This document shows positions 40,957 through 49,235 of a stretch of 57,211 nt of DNA, in pieces. The notes beneath the pieces are model-generated. The model saw only the letters and a program-made list of their open reading frames with translations, did no database searches and had not been told where the DNA came from. This DNA comes from Actinacidiphila oryziradicis. GTDB lineage: Bacteria > Actinomycetota > Actinomycetes > Streptomycetales > Streptomycetaceae. The position numbers and the translations under genes are program-made. The DNA lies in NCBI RefSeq assembly GCF_005047355.1, contig NZ_SUMC01000053.1:1-57211 (forward strand), written 5' to 3'. Each line of letters starts with the position of its first letter. The first letter of the stretch is position 1.

Positions 40957-41806
40957 CCGTATCCGTCGGCGTCGCCGTCCAGGCGGCGCAGTACAGCAGC
41001 AGTTTTGCCATCAGGTTGATCCACAGCAGCAGGGCGACGGGAGCGCCGAAGGCGCCGTACACGCTCTTGCCGGCGACGCCCTGCAGATAGCCGCTGATCA
41101 CCAGCTTCAGCAGCTCGAAGCCGATGGCGCCCATGAGCCCGGCGACGACCACGCTGCGGCGCTCCGGGTACACCCCGGGCAGCCGGGTGAGCAGATACGC
41201 GAGCAGCACGAAGTCGACGAGGACTGCGACGCACAGGCCGAAGACCTCGAGCAGGATCCGGCCCGGTCCGCCGGAGGCGAAGCTGAAGCGGTCCGCGACG
41301 TGGCCGAGGACGGCGGTGGCGAAGGCGGAGCAGCCGGCGGAGGCCAGACCGATGGCGCCGAGGGCGAGGAGGAGACCACCGTCGGCCAGCACCCGGAGGA
41401 AAGGGTTGGCGGGTTCGTCGTCCTTCTCCCAGACGGCGCGCAGGCAGTCACGCAGCGAGCCGATCCAGCCGATGCCGGTGACGAGGAGGAGTGCGCCACC
41501 GATGACGCCGACGGTGCCCGCGTTGGTGACCAGGGCACCGATGTCCAACTGGTCGGCGATCCCCGGGACCTGCGCGGAGACCTTCTGCTGGAGATCGTTG
41601 ACCTGACCGGCGGTGAGCAGGGCGGCGGCGATGGCCGCTCCGACGGTGAGCAGCGGGAAGAGCGCGACAAAGCTGGTGAAGGTGATGGCGGCAGCGAGTC
41701 GGGTCCAGTGAACATCAGTCAGATGCTCGTAGGAGCGCCAGGCATGAGTGCGCATCAGGCGGGCGATCCAAGGCCCGATCCAGGGGATACGGGTCAACCA
41801 GTCCAT
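40946..41806 (-). CDS. YihY/BrkB-family membrane protein
   Basis: A 286-aa inner-membrane protein with about six helices. HLTDVHWTRLAAAITFTSFVALFPLL (about 32-57) is the opening signature of the YihY/BrkB family; SLRDCLRAVWE (about 117) and the final KSVYGAFGAPVALLLWINL are also characteristic. Once annotated as ribonuclease BN, the family has no proven function; transport or envelope roles have been proposed. Start ATG 41806. The stop codon is embedded in the terminator shared with the oxidoreductase gene. Confidence 0.9.
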   Translation of the reverse strand: MDWLTRIPWIGPWIARLMRTHAWRSYEHLTDVHWTRLAAAITFTSFVALFPLLTVGAAIAAALLTAGQVNDLQQKVSAQVPGIADQLDIGALVTNAGTVGVIGGALLLVTGIGWIGSLRDCLRAVWEKDDEPANPFLRVLADGGLLLALGAIGLASAGCSAFATAVLGHVADRFSFASGGPGRILLEVFGLCVAVLVDFVLLAYLLTRLPGVYPERRSVVVAGLMGAIGFELLKLVISGYLQGVAGKSVYGAFGAPVALLLWINLMAKLLLYCAAWTATPTDTAGA

Positions 41807-41867
41807 AGCCGAGCACTCTAGGGCCTTTGGGCACGGCCGCCCCCGGCGGGTGGATCACCCGGGTGGA

Positions 41868-42518
41868 TCAGCGCGTGCTGGAGGTGGCGGTCCTGCCTTT
41901 GCCTTTGCCTTTGCCCTTGGCCGCACTCTTGCCCGCGCCCTTGCTCCCGCCTTCGCCCGCGCTGTGCTGGTGCGGCACCACCGGGGCCAGCCCCAGGGCG
42001 AACAGGTAGTCGTACAGCTTGCGCCAAACGCCGTCCGGGCCCTGCTCGTAGAGGGAGAAGCCGTTGGCCGTCCAGGATGCGGTGAAGTCGGCCAGCTCAC
42101 GCTGGGCGAGGTCCATGGCCTCCTCGGCGATGCAGTGCGCGATGGTGACGTGCGGGTGGTACGGGAACTGGAGCTCGCGCTGGACCGGCCCGGAGCGGAC
42201 CCGTTCCTGAAGGTCGGCGCAGCTCGCGGCGCCCTCGCGCAACTCCACGTAGACCACCGGGGACAGCGGCCGGAAGGTGGCTGTGCCGTCCAGCCGCATC
42301 CGGAAGGAGCAGCCCGCGGCGGCGACCAGTTCGAGGTGCTCGCGGAAGGCCGGCAGGACCGCCTCGTCGACCTCGGTGGGCGGGAGGAGGGTGACATGGG
42401 TGGCGATGGAGTGGGCCAGCGGGTCGCCGAAGCCGGCGCGGCGCTGCTGGATCAGGCTGCCGTAGGGCTCCGGGACCGCGATCGATACGCCGATGATGCG
42501 GTTGGTGCAGTTCCCCAC
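41868..42518 (-). CDS. 2'-5' RNA ligase / LigT-like phosphoesterase family protein
   Basis: A 216-aa 2H phosphoesterase-superfamily protein. The two HxT motifs are present as THVTLLPPT (about residue 40) and HPHVTIAHC (about 121). The C-terminus is a disordered Gly/Lys tail (KGAGKSAAKGKGKGKG) that could bind nucleic acid. Start is GTG 42518 with GAGGGG 7 nt upstream; an in-frame ATG at 42617 lacks such a site. Substrate unknown (cyclic nucleotide phosphates or RNA ends in the family). Confidence 0.85.
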   Translation of the reverse strand: MGNCTNRIIGVSIAVPEPYGSLIQQRRAGFGDPLAHSIATHVTLLPPTEVDEAVLPAFREHLELVAAAGCSFRMRLDGTATFRPLSPVVYVELREGAASCADLQERVRSGPVQRELQFPYHPHVTIAHCIAEEAMDLAQRELADFTASWTANGFSLYEQGPDGVWRKLYDYLFALGLAPVVPHQHSAGEGGSKGAGKSAAKGKGKGKGRTATSSTR

Positions 42519-42662
42519 TCGTTCACCCCTCTCGTCTCCGGGTCTCGTCTCCGGGCTGATAGGTCCACTTGTCAGTGTGACCGGCGCACGGCCCATTGCG
42601 CGAGCGTCGTACATCACACTCGCGGCAGAATTTCACCCCGGTTTCCGCTATTTGTCGCTTTG

Positions 42663-43685
42663 TCAGTGTTTGGCGGGTAGCAGGCCCATCCGCTCATATG
42701 TCTTCGCCAGCGTCTCCGCGGCCACCGCGCGGGCCTTCTCTGCGCCCTTCGCCAGGATTGAATCCAGCGTCTCCTGGTCGCCCAGGTACTCCTGGGTGCG
42801 CTCGCGGAAGGGAGTGACCCACTCCACGAAGACCTCCGCCAGATCGGTCTTGAGCGCCCCGTAACCCTTGCCCTCGTAGCGATGCTCCAGCTCCGGGACG
42901 GCGGTACCGGTGAGGGTGGCGTAGATGGTGAGGAGATTGCTGACGCCGGGCTTCTCCTTCTCGTCGAAGCGGATCACGGTGTCGGTGTCGGTGACCGCAC
43001 TCTTGATCTTCTTCGCGGAGACCTTCGGCTCGTCGAGCAGATTGACCAGACCCTTGGGGGACGGCGCCGACTTGCTCATCTTCGCCGTCGGGTCCTGGAG
43101 GTCGTAGATCTTCGCCGTCTCCTTGACGATGTACGGGGCCGGGATGGTGAAGGTCTCGCCGAAACGGCCGTTGAAGCGCTCGGCGAGGTCGCGGGTCAGC
43201 TCGATGTGCTGGCGCTGGTCCTCGCCGACCGGGACGGCGTTCGCCTGGTAGAGCAGGATGTCGGCGACCTGGAGGATCGGGTAGGTGAACAGCCCGACCG
43301 TGGCGCGATCCGCACCCTGTTTGGCCGATTTGTCCTTGAACTGAGTCATCCGGCTGGCCTCACCGAAGCCGGTCAGACAGTTCATCACCCAGCCGAGTTG
43401 GGCGTGCTCCGGCACATGGCTCTGCACGAACAGCGTGCAGCGGTCCGGGTCGAGCCCGGCGGCGAGCAGCTGCGCGACGGCGAGCCGGGTGTTGTCCCGC
43501 AGCTCCGCCGGATCCTGCGGGACGGTGATCGCGTGCAGGTCGACGACCATGTAGAACGCGTCGTGCGACTCCTGGAGCGCCACCCACTGCCGGACCGCAC
43601 CCAGGTAGTTCCCCAGGTGGAAGGAACCTGCGGTGGGCTGGATACCGGAGAGCACACGCGGACGATCGAAGGCCATGACACTCAT
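42663..43685 (-). CDS. trpS: Tryptophanyl-tRNA synthetase
   Basis: A 340-aa class I aminoacyl-tRNA synthetase. The HIGH-type motif is GSFHLGNYLG (about 21-30) after SGIQPTAG; KMSKS is present as AKMSKSAPS (about 203). DLHAIT, QSHVPEHAQLGWVMNC and PVGEDQRQHIELTRD are typical of bacterial TrpRS. Full length. Start ATG 43685 (MSVMAF); ATG 43676 is an in-frame alternative, and neither has a strong Shine-Dalgarno. About 70 bp upstream lies the inverted-repeat element that separates it from glyA. Confidence 0.96.
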   Translation of the reverse strand: MSVMAFDRPRVLSGIQPTAGSFHLGNYLGAVRQWVALQESHDAFYMVVDLHAITVPQDPAELRDNTRLAVAQLLAAGLDPDRCTLFVQSHVPEHAQLGWVMNCLTGFGEASRMTQFKDKSAKQGADRATVGLFTYPILQVADILLYQANAVPVGEDQRQHIELTRDLAERFNGRFGETFTIPAPYIVKETAKIYDLQDPTAKMSKSAPSPKGLVNLLDEPKVSAKKIKSAVTDTDTVIRFDEKEKPGVSNLLTIYATLTGTAVPELEHRYEGKGYGALKTDLAEVFVEWVTPFRERTQEYLGDQETLDSILAKGAEKARAVAAETLAKTYERMGLLPAKH

Positions 43686-43753
43686 TGTCTCAGGTCCCGG
43701 GACCCGGTTCGGTCCCGGAACCGTCACCGCGGCGTCCGGATCAAAAACCCGGC

Positions 43754-43986
43754 CTAGGGCCTGTCCGGCCGATCTCCGCGGCGTCGCGTGCCCTGGCACC
43801 AGCGCTCGCGGCGTTGTCGTCAGTCGACGACTCTCCCCCAGACTCCGTCCGGGAGGTGCCCCCACCAAGCTCTCGGCTCCGCTCGAGCAGGGGGGACCCC
43901 CATCGCGTCGCCTCCCTCCTCCGCCTTGCGATCACAGGCGCCAGACCCCCTCCTTCTCCCACGGAGATCGGCCGGACAGGCCCTAG
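43754..43986. mobile_element. MITE-like element with 25-bp perfect terminal inverted repeats
   Basis: 233 bp. The left end 43754-43778 begins ctagggcctgtccggccg and is perfectly repeated inverted at 43962-43986. Both ends carry CTAG, consistent with TA duplication at a CTAG target, the target type of IS630-family transposases. The interior has no gene but contains a palindrome cgtcgtcagtcgacgac-like block and the ctcccccaga...gggaggtgccccca hairpin repeat (43833-43864), matching the window's left edge. The right-end CTAG includes the glyA stop codon. Confidence 0.75.
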
Positions 43987-45434
43987 CTCAGGTCGATCGT
44001 GGGGTACAGGGGGAAGCCCGACAGCAGATCGGTGGCCCGCCGGCTCACCTCGTCCGCGACGGAGTCGCTCAGCACATGCCGCGCCTTGGACGGCTTGCCG
44101 TCCTTGGTGGTGCCGGGTTCCGTCTTCGCCAGGACTGTGTCGATGAGCCCGGCGATCTCGTCCATCTCGGCGGTCCCCAGGCCGCGCGTGGTGAGCGCGG
44201 GCGTGCCGATCCGGATGCCGGAGGTGTACCAGGCGCCGTTCGGGTCCTGGGGGATGGAGTTCCGGTTGGTGACGATGCCGGAGTCGAGGAGCGCGGCCTC
44301 GGCGTGGCGGCCGGTGAGGCCGTACCCGGAGACATCGATGAGCACGAGGTGGTTGTCCGTGCCGCCCGTCACCAAGCGCGCGCCGCGCTTGAGCAGGCCT
44401 TCGGCGAGGGCGGAGGCGTTGGCGGTGATGCGCTGCGCGTAGTCGCGGAAGCTGTCCTGCCGGGCCTCGGCCAGGGCCACCGCCTTCGCCGCCATGACGT
44501 GCGGCAGGGGGCCGCCCAGCACCATCGGGCAGCCCCGGTCGACGTGTTCGGCGAGCTCGTCGTCGCAGAGCACCAGGCCGCCGCGCGGGCCGCGCAGTGA
44601 CTTGTGGGTGGTGCTGGTGACGATCTGGGCGTGCGGTACGGGGTCGAAGTCGCCGGTGAGGACCTTGCCGGCGACCAGCCCGGCGAAGTGCGCCATGTCG
44701 ACCATCAAGGTCGCGCCGACCTCGTCGGCGATCTCGCGCATGATGCGGAAGTTGACCAGGCGCGGGTACGCCGAGTAACCGGCCACGATGATCAGGGGGC
44801 GGAAATCGCGGGCTGTCTCGCGCAGGGCGTCGTAGTCGAGGAGACCGGTCGCCGGATCCGTACCGTAGCTCCGCTGATCGAACATCTTGCCGGAAATGTT
44901 TGGCCGGAAGCCGTGGGTGAGATGGCCGCCCGCGTCCAGCGACATCCCGAGCATCCGCTGGTCCCCCAGCTCGCGCCGCAGGGCCGCCCAGTCCTGCTCG
45001 CTGAGATCGTTGACCTGCCGGACCTGGGCCCGCTGGAGCGCGGGGCTCTCGACCCGCTGGGAGAGCACCGCCCAGAACGCGACCAGGTTGGCGTCGATGC
45101 CGGAGTGCGGCTGCAGATAGGCGTGCGAGGCGCCGAAGAGGGCGCGGGCGTGCTCGGCGCCGAGCGCCTCCACGGTGTCCACGTTGCGGCAGCCCGCGTA
45201 GAAGCGGCGGCCGATGGTGCCTTCGGCGTACTTGTCGCTGAACCAGTTGCCCATCGCGAGCAGCACCGCCGGGGAGGCGTAGTTCTCGCTGGCGATGAGC
45301 TTGAGGGAGTCGCGCTGGTCCGCCAGCTCCTGGCCGATCGCGTCGGCGACCCTCGGCTCGACGCTCCGGATCACTTCCAGGGCGCTGCGGAAAGCCGTGG
45401 ATTCGGTACTGGGGCTGCTACTGGGACTGGGCAT
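43983..45434 (-). CDS. glyA: Serine hydroxymethyltransferase
   Basis: A 483-aa PLP enzyme interconverting serine plus tetrahydrofolate with glycine plus 5,10-methylene-THF. Motifs are SLKLIASENYASPAVL, KYAEGTIGRRFYAGC, VDMAHFAGLVAG and the PLP lysine in VTSTTHKSLRGPRGG (about 233). The protein is longer than the ~420 residues of E. coli GlyA, owing mainly to an insert near 130-175. Start ATG 45434 with AGGAGG 5 nt upstream; a ZTP riboswitch precedes it. Its stop TAG (43983-43985) belongs to the CTAG at the end of the MITE-like element. Confidence 0.96.
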   Translation of the reverse strand: MPSPSSSPSTESTAFRSALEVIRSVEPRVADAIGQELADQRDSLKLIASENYASPAVLLAMGNWFSDKYAEGTIGRRFYAGCRNVDTVEALGAEHARALFGASHAYLQPHSGIDANLVAFWAVLSQRVESPALQRAQVRQVNDLSEQDWAALRRELGDQRMLGMSLDAGGHLTHGFRPNISGKMFDQRSYGTDPATGLLDYDALRETARDFRPLIIVAGYSAYPRLVNFRIMREIADEVGATLMVDMAHFAGLVAGKVLTGDFDPVPHAQIVTSTTHKSLRGPRGGLVLCDDELAEHVDRGCPMVLGGPLPHVMAAKAVALAEARQDSFRDYAQRITANASALAEGLLKRGARLVTGGTDNHLVLIDVSGYGLTGRHAEAALLDSGIVTNRNSIPQDPNGAWYTSGIRIGTPALTTRGLGTAEMDEIAGLIDTVLAKTEPGTTKDGKPSKARHVLSDSVADEVSRRATDLLSGFPLYPTIDLS

Positions 45435-45461
45435 GCCTGCCTCCTGGACTGTTGCGGGACG

Positions 45462-45538
45462 GCCCAGGCGCACGGCACTGACTGCTGAGCCGCTCCCCGA
45501 TGGTCGGTCCCATCCCAGCGCGCCAGTCACGGCTCGGG
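45462..45538 (-). promoter_or_regulatory. ZTP/ZMP riboswitch (pfl motif) controlling glyA
   Basis: On the minus strand, GAGCCGTGACTGGCG, then a GGGAtGGGACCGACCAt stem, CGGGGAGCGGCTC, a short linker and GCGCCTGGGC match the known ZTP riboswitch layout (conserved GUGACUGGCG, GGGGAGCG and CGCCUGGGC). Stem P1 GAGCCG/CGGCTC is perfect. It ends 27 nt before the glyA ATG. The conserved CCTGG could pair with CCAGG of the Shine-Dalgarno segment, suggesting translational control. ZTP/ZMP accumulates when 10-formyl-THF is short, and glyA is a typical target. Confidence 0.9.
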
Positions 45539-45656
45539 GCGAGTTTAGCAATGCCCGTTCCCGGCGGCGCGCCTGCGAGCGACCATGGGACGGGGGCGCC
45601 ACCCTGCCCCCGGGTCCCTGGCCACTCCCTCCTGACGTACCACGAACGGAGAACAC

Positions 45657-46868
45657 GTGTCGATCAGTGCACGGCAGCACATAGCCGCCGCCGAGGCGCA
45701 CAGCGCGCACAATTACCACCCCCTGCCTGTAGTCGTCGCCCACGCCGACGGTGCCTGGATGACGGACATAGAGGGGCGCCGCTACCTCGACATGCTCGCC
45801 GGCTATTCGGCACTCAACTTCGGCCATCGCCATCCGCGCCTCATCGCCGCCGCCAAGGCCCAGCTCGACCAGGTCACCCTGACCTCCCGCGCCTTCCACC
45901 ACGACCGCTTCGCGGACTTCTGCACCGCGCTCGCCGAACTCTGCGGCATGGAAATGGTGCTGCCCATGAACACCGGCGCCGAAGCCGTCGAGACCGCCGT
46001 CAAAACAGCCCGGAAGTGGGGATACCGCGTCAAGGGCGTCCCCGACGGCCAGGCGAAGATCGTCGTCGCCGCCGGCAACTTCCACGGCCGTACGACCACG
46101 ATCATCTCCTTCTCCACCGACCCCGAGGCACGGCTGGACTTCGGGCCCTTCACGCCGGGCTTCGAGATCGTCCCCTACGGCGACCTGGCGGCCCTCGACG
46201 CCGCCGTCGACGACCGTACGGTCGCCGTGCTCATCGAGCCCATCCAGGGCGAGGCCGGCGTCCTCGTGCCTCCCCCCGGCTACCTGGCGGGTCTGCGGCG
46301 GATCACCGCCGAGCGGGGCGTGCTCTTCATCGCCGACGAGGTCCAGTCCGGCCTCGGGCGCACCGGCCGCACCTTCGCCTGCGAGCACGAAGGTGTCGTG
46401 CCGGACATGTATGTGCTGGGCAAGGCGCTCGGCGGCGGTGTCGTGCCGGTCTCGGCGGTCGTCTCCTCGGCGGAGGTGCTCGGGGTCTACCGGCCCGGCG
46501 AACATGGCTCCACCTTCGGCGGGAACCCACTGGCCTGCGCCGTCGCCCTCGAAGTCATCGCGATGCTGCGGAGCGGGGAGGTCCAGCAGCGTGCCGCCGA
46601 GCTCGGTGACCACCTCCACTCCGAGCTGGGGCTGCTGGCGGGCGCCGGCGGCCCGGTGACCGCGGTGCGCGGGCGGGGGCTGTGGGCCGGCGTCGACATC
46701 GCCCCCGGGCACGGGACGGGGCGCGAGGTCTCCGAGCAACTTATGGACCGGCGGGTGCTGGTGAAGGACACACACGGGGCAACGATTCGGCTGGCGCCGC
46801 CGCTTGTCATCTCCAAGGAGGACCTCGACTGGGGGCTGGAGCAGCTGCGGGCGGTCCTCAGCGGCTGA
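45657..46868 (+). CDS. rocD: Ornithine--oxo-acid transaminase
   Basis: A 403-aa class III PLP aminotransferase converting ornithine to glutamate-5-semialdehyde. NYHPLPVVVAHADGAW and LDMLAGYSALNFGHRHPRL are typical of ornithine aminotransferase. MNTGAEAVETAVKTARKWGY, the PLP-contacting EPIQGEAGV, DEVQSGLGRTG, and the PLP lysine in LGKALGGGVVPVSAV (about 261) are intact. Start GTG 45657 with GGAG about 6 nt upstream. It is divergent from glyA; no arginase or proline-pathway gene is adjacent. Confidence 0.93.
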   Translation: MSISARQHIAAAEAHSAHNYHPLPVVVAHADGAWMTDIEGRRYLDMLAGYSALNFGHRHPRLIAAAKAQLDQVTLTSRAFHHDRFADFCTALAELCGMEMVLPMNTGAEAVETAVKTARKWGYRVKGVPDGQAKIVVAAGNFHGRTTTIISFSTDPEARLDFGPFTPGFEIVPYGDLAALDAAVDDRTVAVLIEPIQGEAGVLVPPPGYLAGLRRITAERGVLFIADEVQSGLGRTGRTFACEHEGVVPDMYVLGKALGGGVVPVSAVVSSAEVLGVYRPGEHGSTFGGNPLACAVALEVIAMLRSGEVQQRAAELGDHLHSELGLLAGAGGPVTAVRGRGLWAGVDIAPGHGTGREVSEQLMDRRVLVKDTHGATIRLAPPLVISKEDLDWGLEQLRAVLSG

Positions 46869-46891
46869 CGCCGGCGCCGTAAGGTCACGGT

Positions 46892-47737
46892 ATGAAGCTG
46901 GGAATGTTGTGCGCGGTCGGCGCGGCGGTGTGTTTCGGGTTCGCGACCGTGCTCCAGGCCGCAGGAGCCCGGGCGGCCGAGCCGGGCACGGGCTCGGGGG
47001 TGGACGCGCGGCTGCTGGGGCGGGCGGTGCGGCAGGGGAGGTTCATCGCCGGGCTGGTGGTGGACGCCCTGGGGTTCGGGCTGGAGATCGTGGCGTTGCG
47101 GACACTGCCGATCTACGTGGTCGGGGCGGCGCTGGCCGCCAGCCTCGCGGTGACGGCTGTGGCCGCGTCGCGCGTTCTGCGGGTCCGCCTCACCGGGACG
47201 GAATGGGGCGCCGTGGCCGCAGTGTGCGGGGGGCTGGCGATGCTGGGGCTCACCTCGGGCGGCGAGGGCCACCACCCGGGCAGCACGGCGGTGCGGGTGG
47301 GAGCGCTGGGCACGGCCGTGGCCGTGCTCGCGATCGGCGCGGTGGCCGGCCGCCTGCCGGACCGGACCCGCTCCGCCGCCCTCGGGCTCGGCGCGGGGTT
47401 CGGCTTCGGCGTCGTGGAGGTCGCCGTACGACTCGTCCGCGACTTCTCCCCCCGCGCGCTGCTGGCCAACCCGGCGACGTACGCCCTGCTCATCGGCGGC
47501 GGCGCGGCCTTCCTGCTGCTCACCTCCGCCCTGCAACGCGGGTCCGTGACCGCCGCCACCGCCGGCATGGTCATCGGCGAGACCGTCGGCCCCGCCGCCG
47601 TAGGCATCGCCGCCCTCGGCGACCGCACCCGCGTCGGCCTGACCCCCCTCGCCGTCGCCGGCTTCACCCTCGCCGTCCTCGGCGCCCTGGCCCTGGCCCG
47701 CTTCGGCGAGGGCGGCCCGCCGACGGCGGACGGGTAG
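46892..47737 (+). CDS. DMT-superfamily (EamA-like) membrane protein
   Basis: A 281-aa protein with about nine or ten hydrophobic helices. It opens AVGAAVCFGFATVLQAAGAR, the N-terminal helix of DMT-like proteins annotated in actinobacteria. GFGLEIVALRTLPIYVVGAAL, a Gly-rich central helix pair and AATAGMVIGETVGPAAVGI are further family-like helices. Start ATG 46892, 23 nt after rocD, so probably co-transcribed with it. Substrate unknown. The terminator at 47734 overlaps its stop codon. Confidence 0.82.
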   Translation: MKLGMLCAVGAAVCFGFATVLQAAGARAAEPGTGSGVDARLLGRAVRQGRFIAGLVVDALGFGLEIVALRTLPIYVVGAALAASLAVTAVAASRVLRVRLTGTEWGAVAAVCGGLAMLGLTSGGEGHHPGSTAVRVGALGTAVAVLAIGAVAGRLPDRTRSAALGLGAGFGFGVVEVAVRLVRDFSPRALLANPATYALLIGGGAAFLLLTSALQRGSVTAATAGMVIGETVGPAAVGIAALGDRTRVGLTPLAVAGFTLAVLGALALARFGEGGPPTADG

Positions 47738-47755
47738 CCGGCGGGCGCCGGCTAC
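47734..47755 (+). terminator. Terminator after the DMT-like gene
   Basis: Perfect 10-bp arms gtagccggcg (47734-47743) and cgccggctac (47746-47755) with a 2-nt loop; the real loop is probably larger. The TAG stop codon of the upstream gene is inside the left arm. Confidence 0.7.
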
Positions 47756-48345
47756 CTCCGGCGAGAACCTCGGCCCATCGGCGTCGTCAGCCGGACGCCC
47801 GCACAGGATTCGCCGGACCCGTTCACTTGAGACGGGGACCAGATCGACAGAGACGGGACGCGGCTGGTGGCGGACGGACCCGGATGTCACGGAGCCGGTG
47901 TCTCGATGATCTTGTCAGTTCCGATGGGCTCTGACCAGGCGAGTGACAGAACCGCTGAGACCCGGCACGGTGGATTCTCAGGGATCTCGTCAGTTTGTTG
48001 GGTCGACACCGCCTCGTCGGGGCTCAGCCTGGCCACCCGCTGACCACGCCAACACGCCCGCTACGCGGCATGAGAGCGCGTTTGCGAGCAGTTGTGTCCT
48101 CGAGCGGGCGCACGGTCCCGTGGGTCGCCAGCATCGATCGTTCGGGTCGGATGCAGCAGCGCCAGTCAATGAAACTGTAGACAATGCGGGACCTTCCCGC
48201 AGGGTGGCCATAGACCCAACGGTGACGCGCGTGTCGCCTTTCTTAGCAGAGAGGGGACTCCCGACCTCAGAGTGCGTTTCCGGTCAGCTGACCAGCTGGA
48301 CGCACTCACCCATATCACGTTCGGTTCCGTGCACGGTTTCAGCCT
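47756..48345. other. 590-bp gap, no gene seen
   Basis: Lower coding signal and slightly lower GC than the flanks. Short ORFs present have no recognisable content. Related phrases gatcttgtcagttccgatggg (near 47908, in part) and gatctcgtcagtttgttggg (near 47982) recur about 75 bp apart and could be remnants of insertion-sequence ends. Small palindromes include ggtcagctgacc near 48281. Confidence 0.4.
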
Positions 48346-49155
48346 TTACATATCGCGCCCCATGGCGGCTGCGGCCGCCAGGATGTTGACGTAGTCGCGC
48401 AGATGGGCGATATGCCCGTTGCGCACGGTCAGCACAACGATGTTGGGAAGCGCGAACTCACCGGTGGATGTGCTGGTCCCAAGGGCTTCCTGCTCGACGA
48501 TGATCGTGTCTGGATCGTTGGTGTCGTAGATGGCAAGGGTGCGGTAACGCTCGTACTTGAACGTGTTGGTCTTCCACACTGCGGCTGTCCAATTCACGAT
48601 CTCGTCCCGGCCCTCGAGCCGGGACGGCACGCCTGGGCGTGTGAACGGGAACTCATGGACCGCGTCGACTGCATACACACCGCCCATGTCATGGGCGGAC
48701 TGGCTGATAGCGGCTTGGCGCCAACGCTCCAGAACCTCACGCGGACCGGCTTCTTGCTCGCCGAGTGCCGCTCGCCTGGCAGTCACCTTGCGGTAGCGGA
48801 TCTTCCAGCCGTCGGGCTGGCGCGTGACGATGTCGTCGTAGACGACACTGCCGGCTGTTCCGTCGGCCTTGATGCCGATTCCTTTGGATTGGACCCGCGC
48901 CGAGCGATCGTCGATCCGTGTGATCACGATGTTGGTGACGTGATGGCCGACCGGGTTGGCATCGCCCAATGCGAGCGCGGCCTCACGCATGGCCGCGGTC
49001 CCGTGTAACGAGCCGAGGCCGAAGTCGTCCAGGTCATAGGTGACATCTGGGGTGAACAGCTCACCCGCTTGGTCCAGCTCGCCCGCGTCCGTGAGGTGGC
49101 CGTGGAGATTGATCAGGTCGTTGATGTCGATCCGGTCTTGTTCCGTCAGCGCCAT
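48346..49155 (-). CDS. Tandem SnoaL/NTF2-like domain protein
   Basis: A 269-aa protein formed of two SnoaL-like (alpha+beta barrel) domains in tandem. The first (about 1-130) opens DRIDINDLINLHGHLTDAGE with VQSKGIGIKADGTAG and DGWKIRYRKVTARRA. The second (about 140-265) has LERWRQAAISQSAHDMGGVY, RLEGRDEIVNWTAAVW and VVLTVRNGHIAHLRDYVN. Single-domain members isomerise, hydrate or merely bind small molecules; no catalytic residues can be named. Start ATG 49155. It is divergent from a TetR regulator with palindromes between, so it is probably that regulator's target. Confidence 0.82.
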   Translation of the reverse strand: MALTEQDRIDINDLINLHGHLTDAGELDQAGELFTPDVTYDLDDFGLGSLHGTAAMREAALALGDANPVGHHVTNIVITRIDDRSARVQSKGIGIKADGTAGSVVYDDIVTRQPDGWKIRYRKVTARRAALGEQEAGPREVLERWRQAAISQSAHDMGGVYAVDAVHEFPFTRPGVPSRLEGRDEIVNWTAAVWKTNTFKYERYRTLAIYDTNDPDTIIVEQEALGTSTSTGEFALPNIVVLTVRNGHIAHLRDYVNILAAAAAMGRDM

Positions 49156-49175
49156 TGGAGTGGCCCTCCATGCTC

Positions 49176-49206
49176 GGCATGAGCCATGCCAGTAAGGTGA
49201 GGCATG
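49176..49206. promoter_or_regulatory. Candidate TetR operator between SnoaL-like and TetR genes
   Basis: ggcat-gagcc-atgcc at 49176-49190 is an inverted repeat; a third ggcatg at 49201-49206 pairs with the preceding catgcc. It lies between divergent starts 49155 and 49236, where a TetR repressor controlling both genes would bind. Confidence 0.45.
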
Positions 49207-49235
49207 GTCCGGTTAGGTGGGTACGGTAGCGGACT

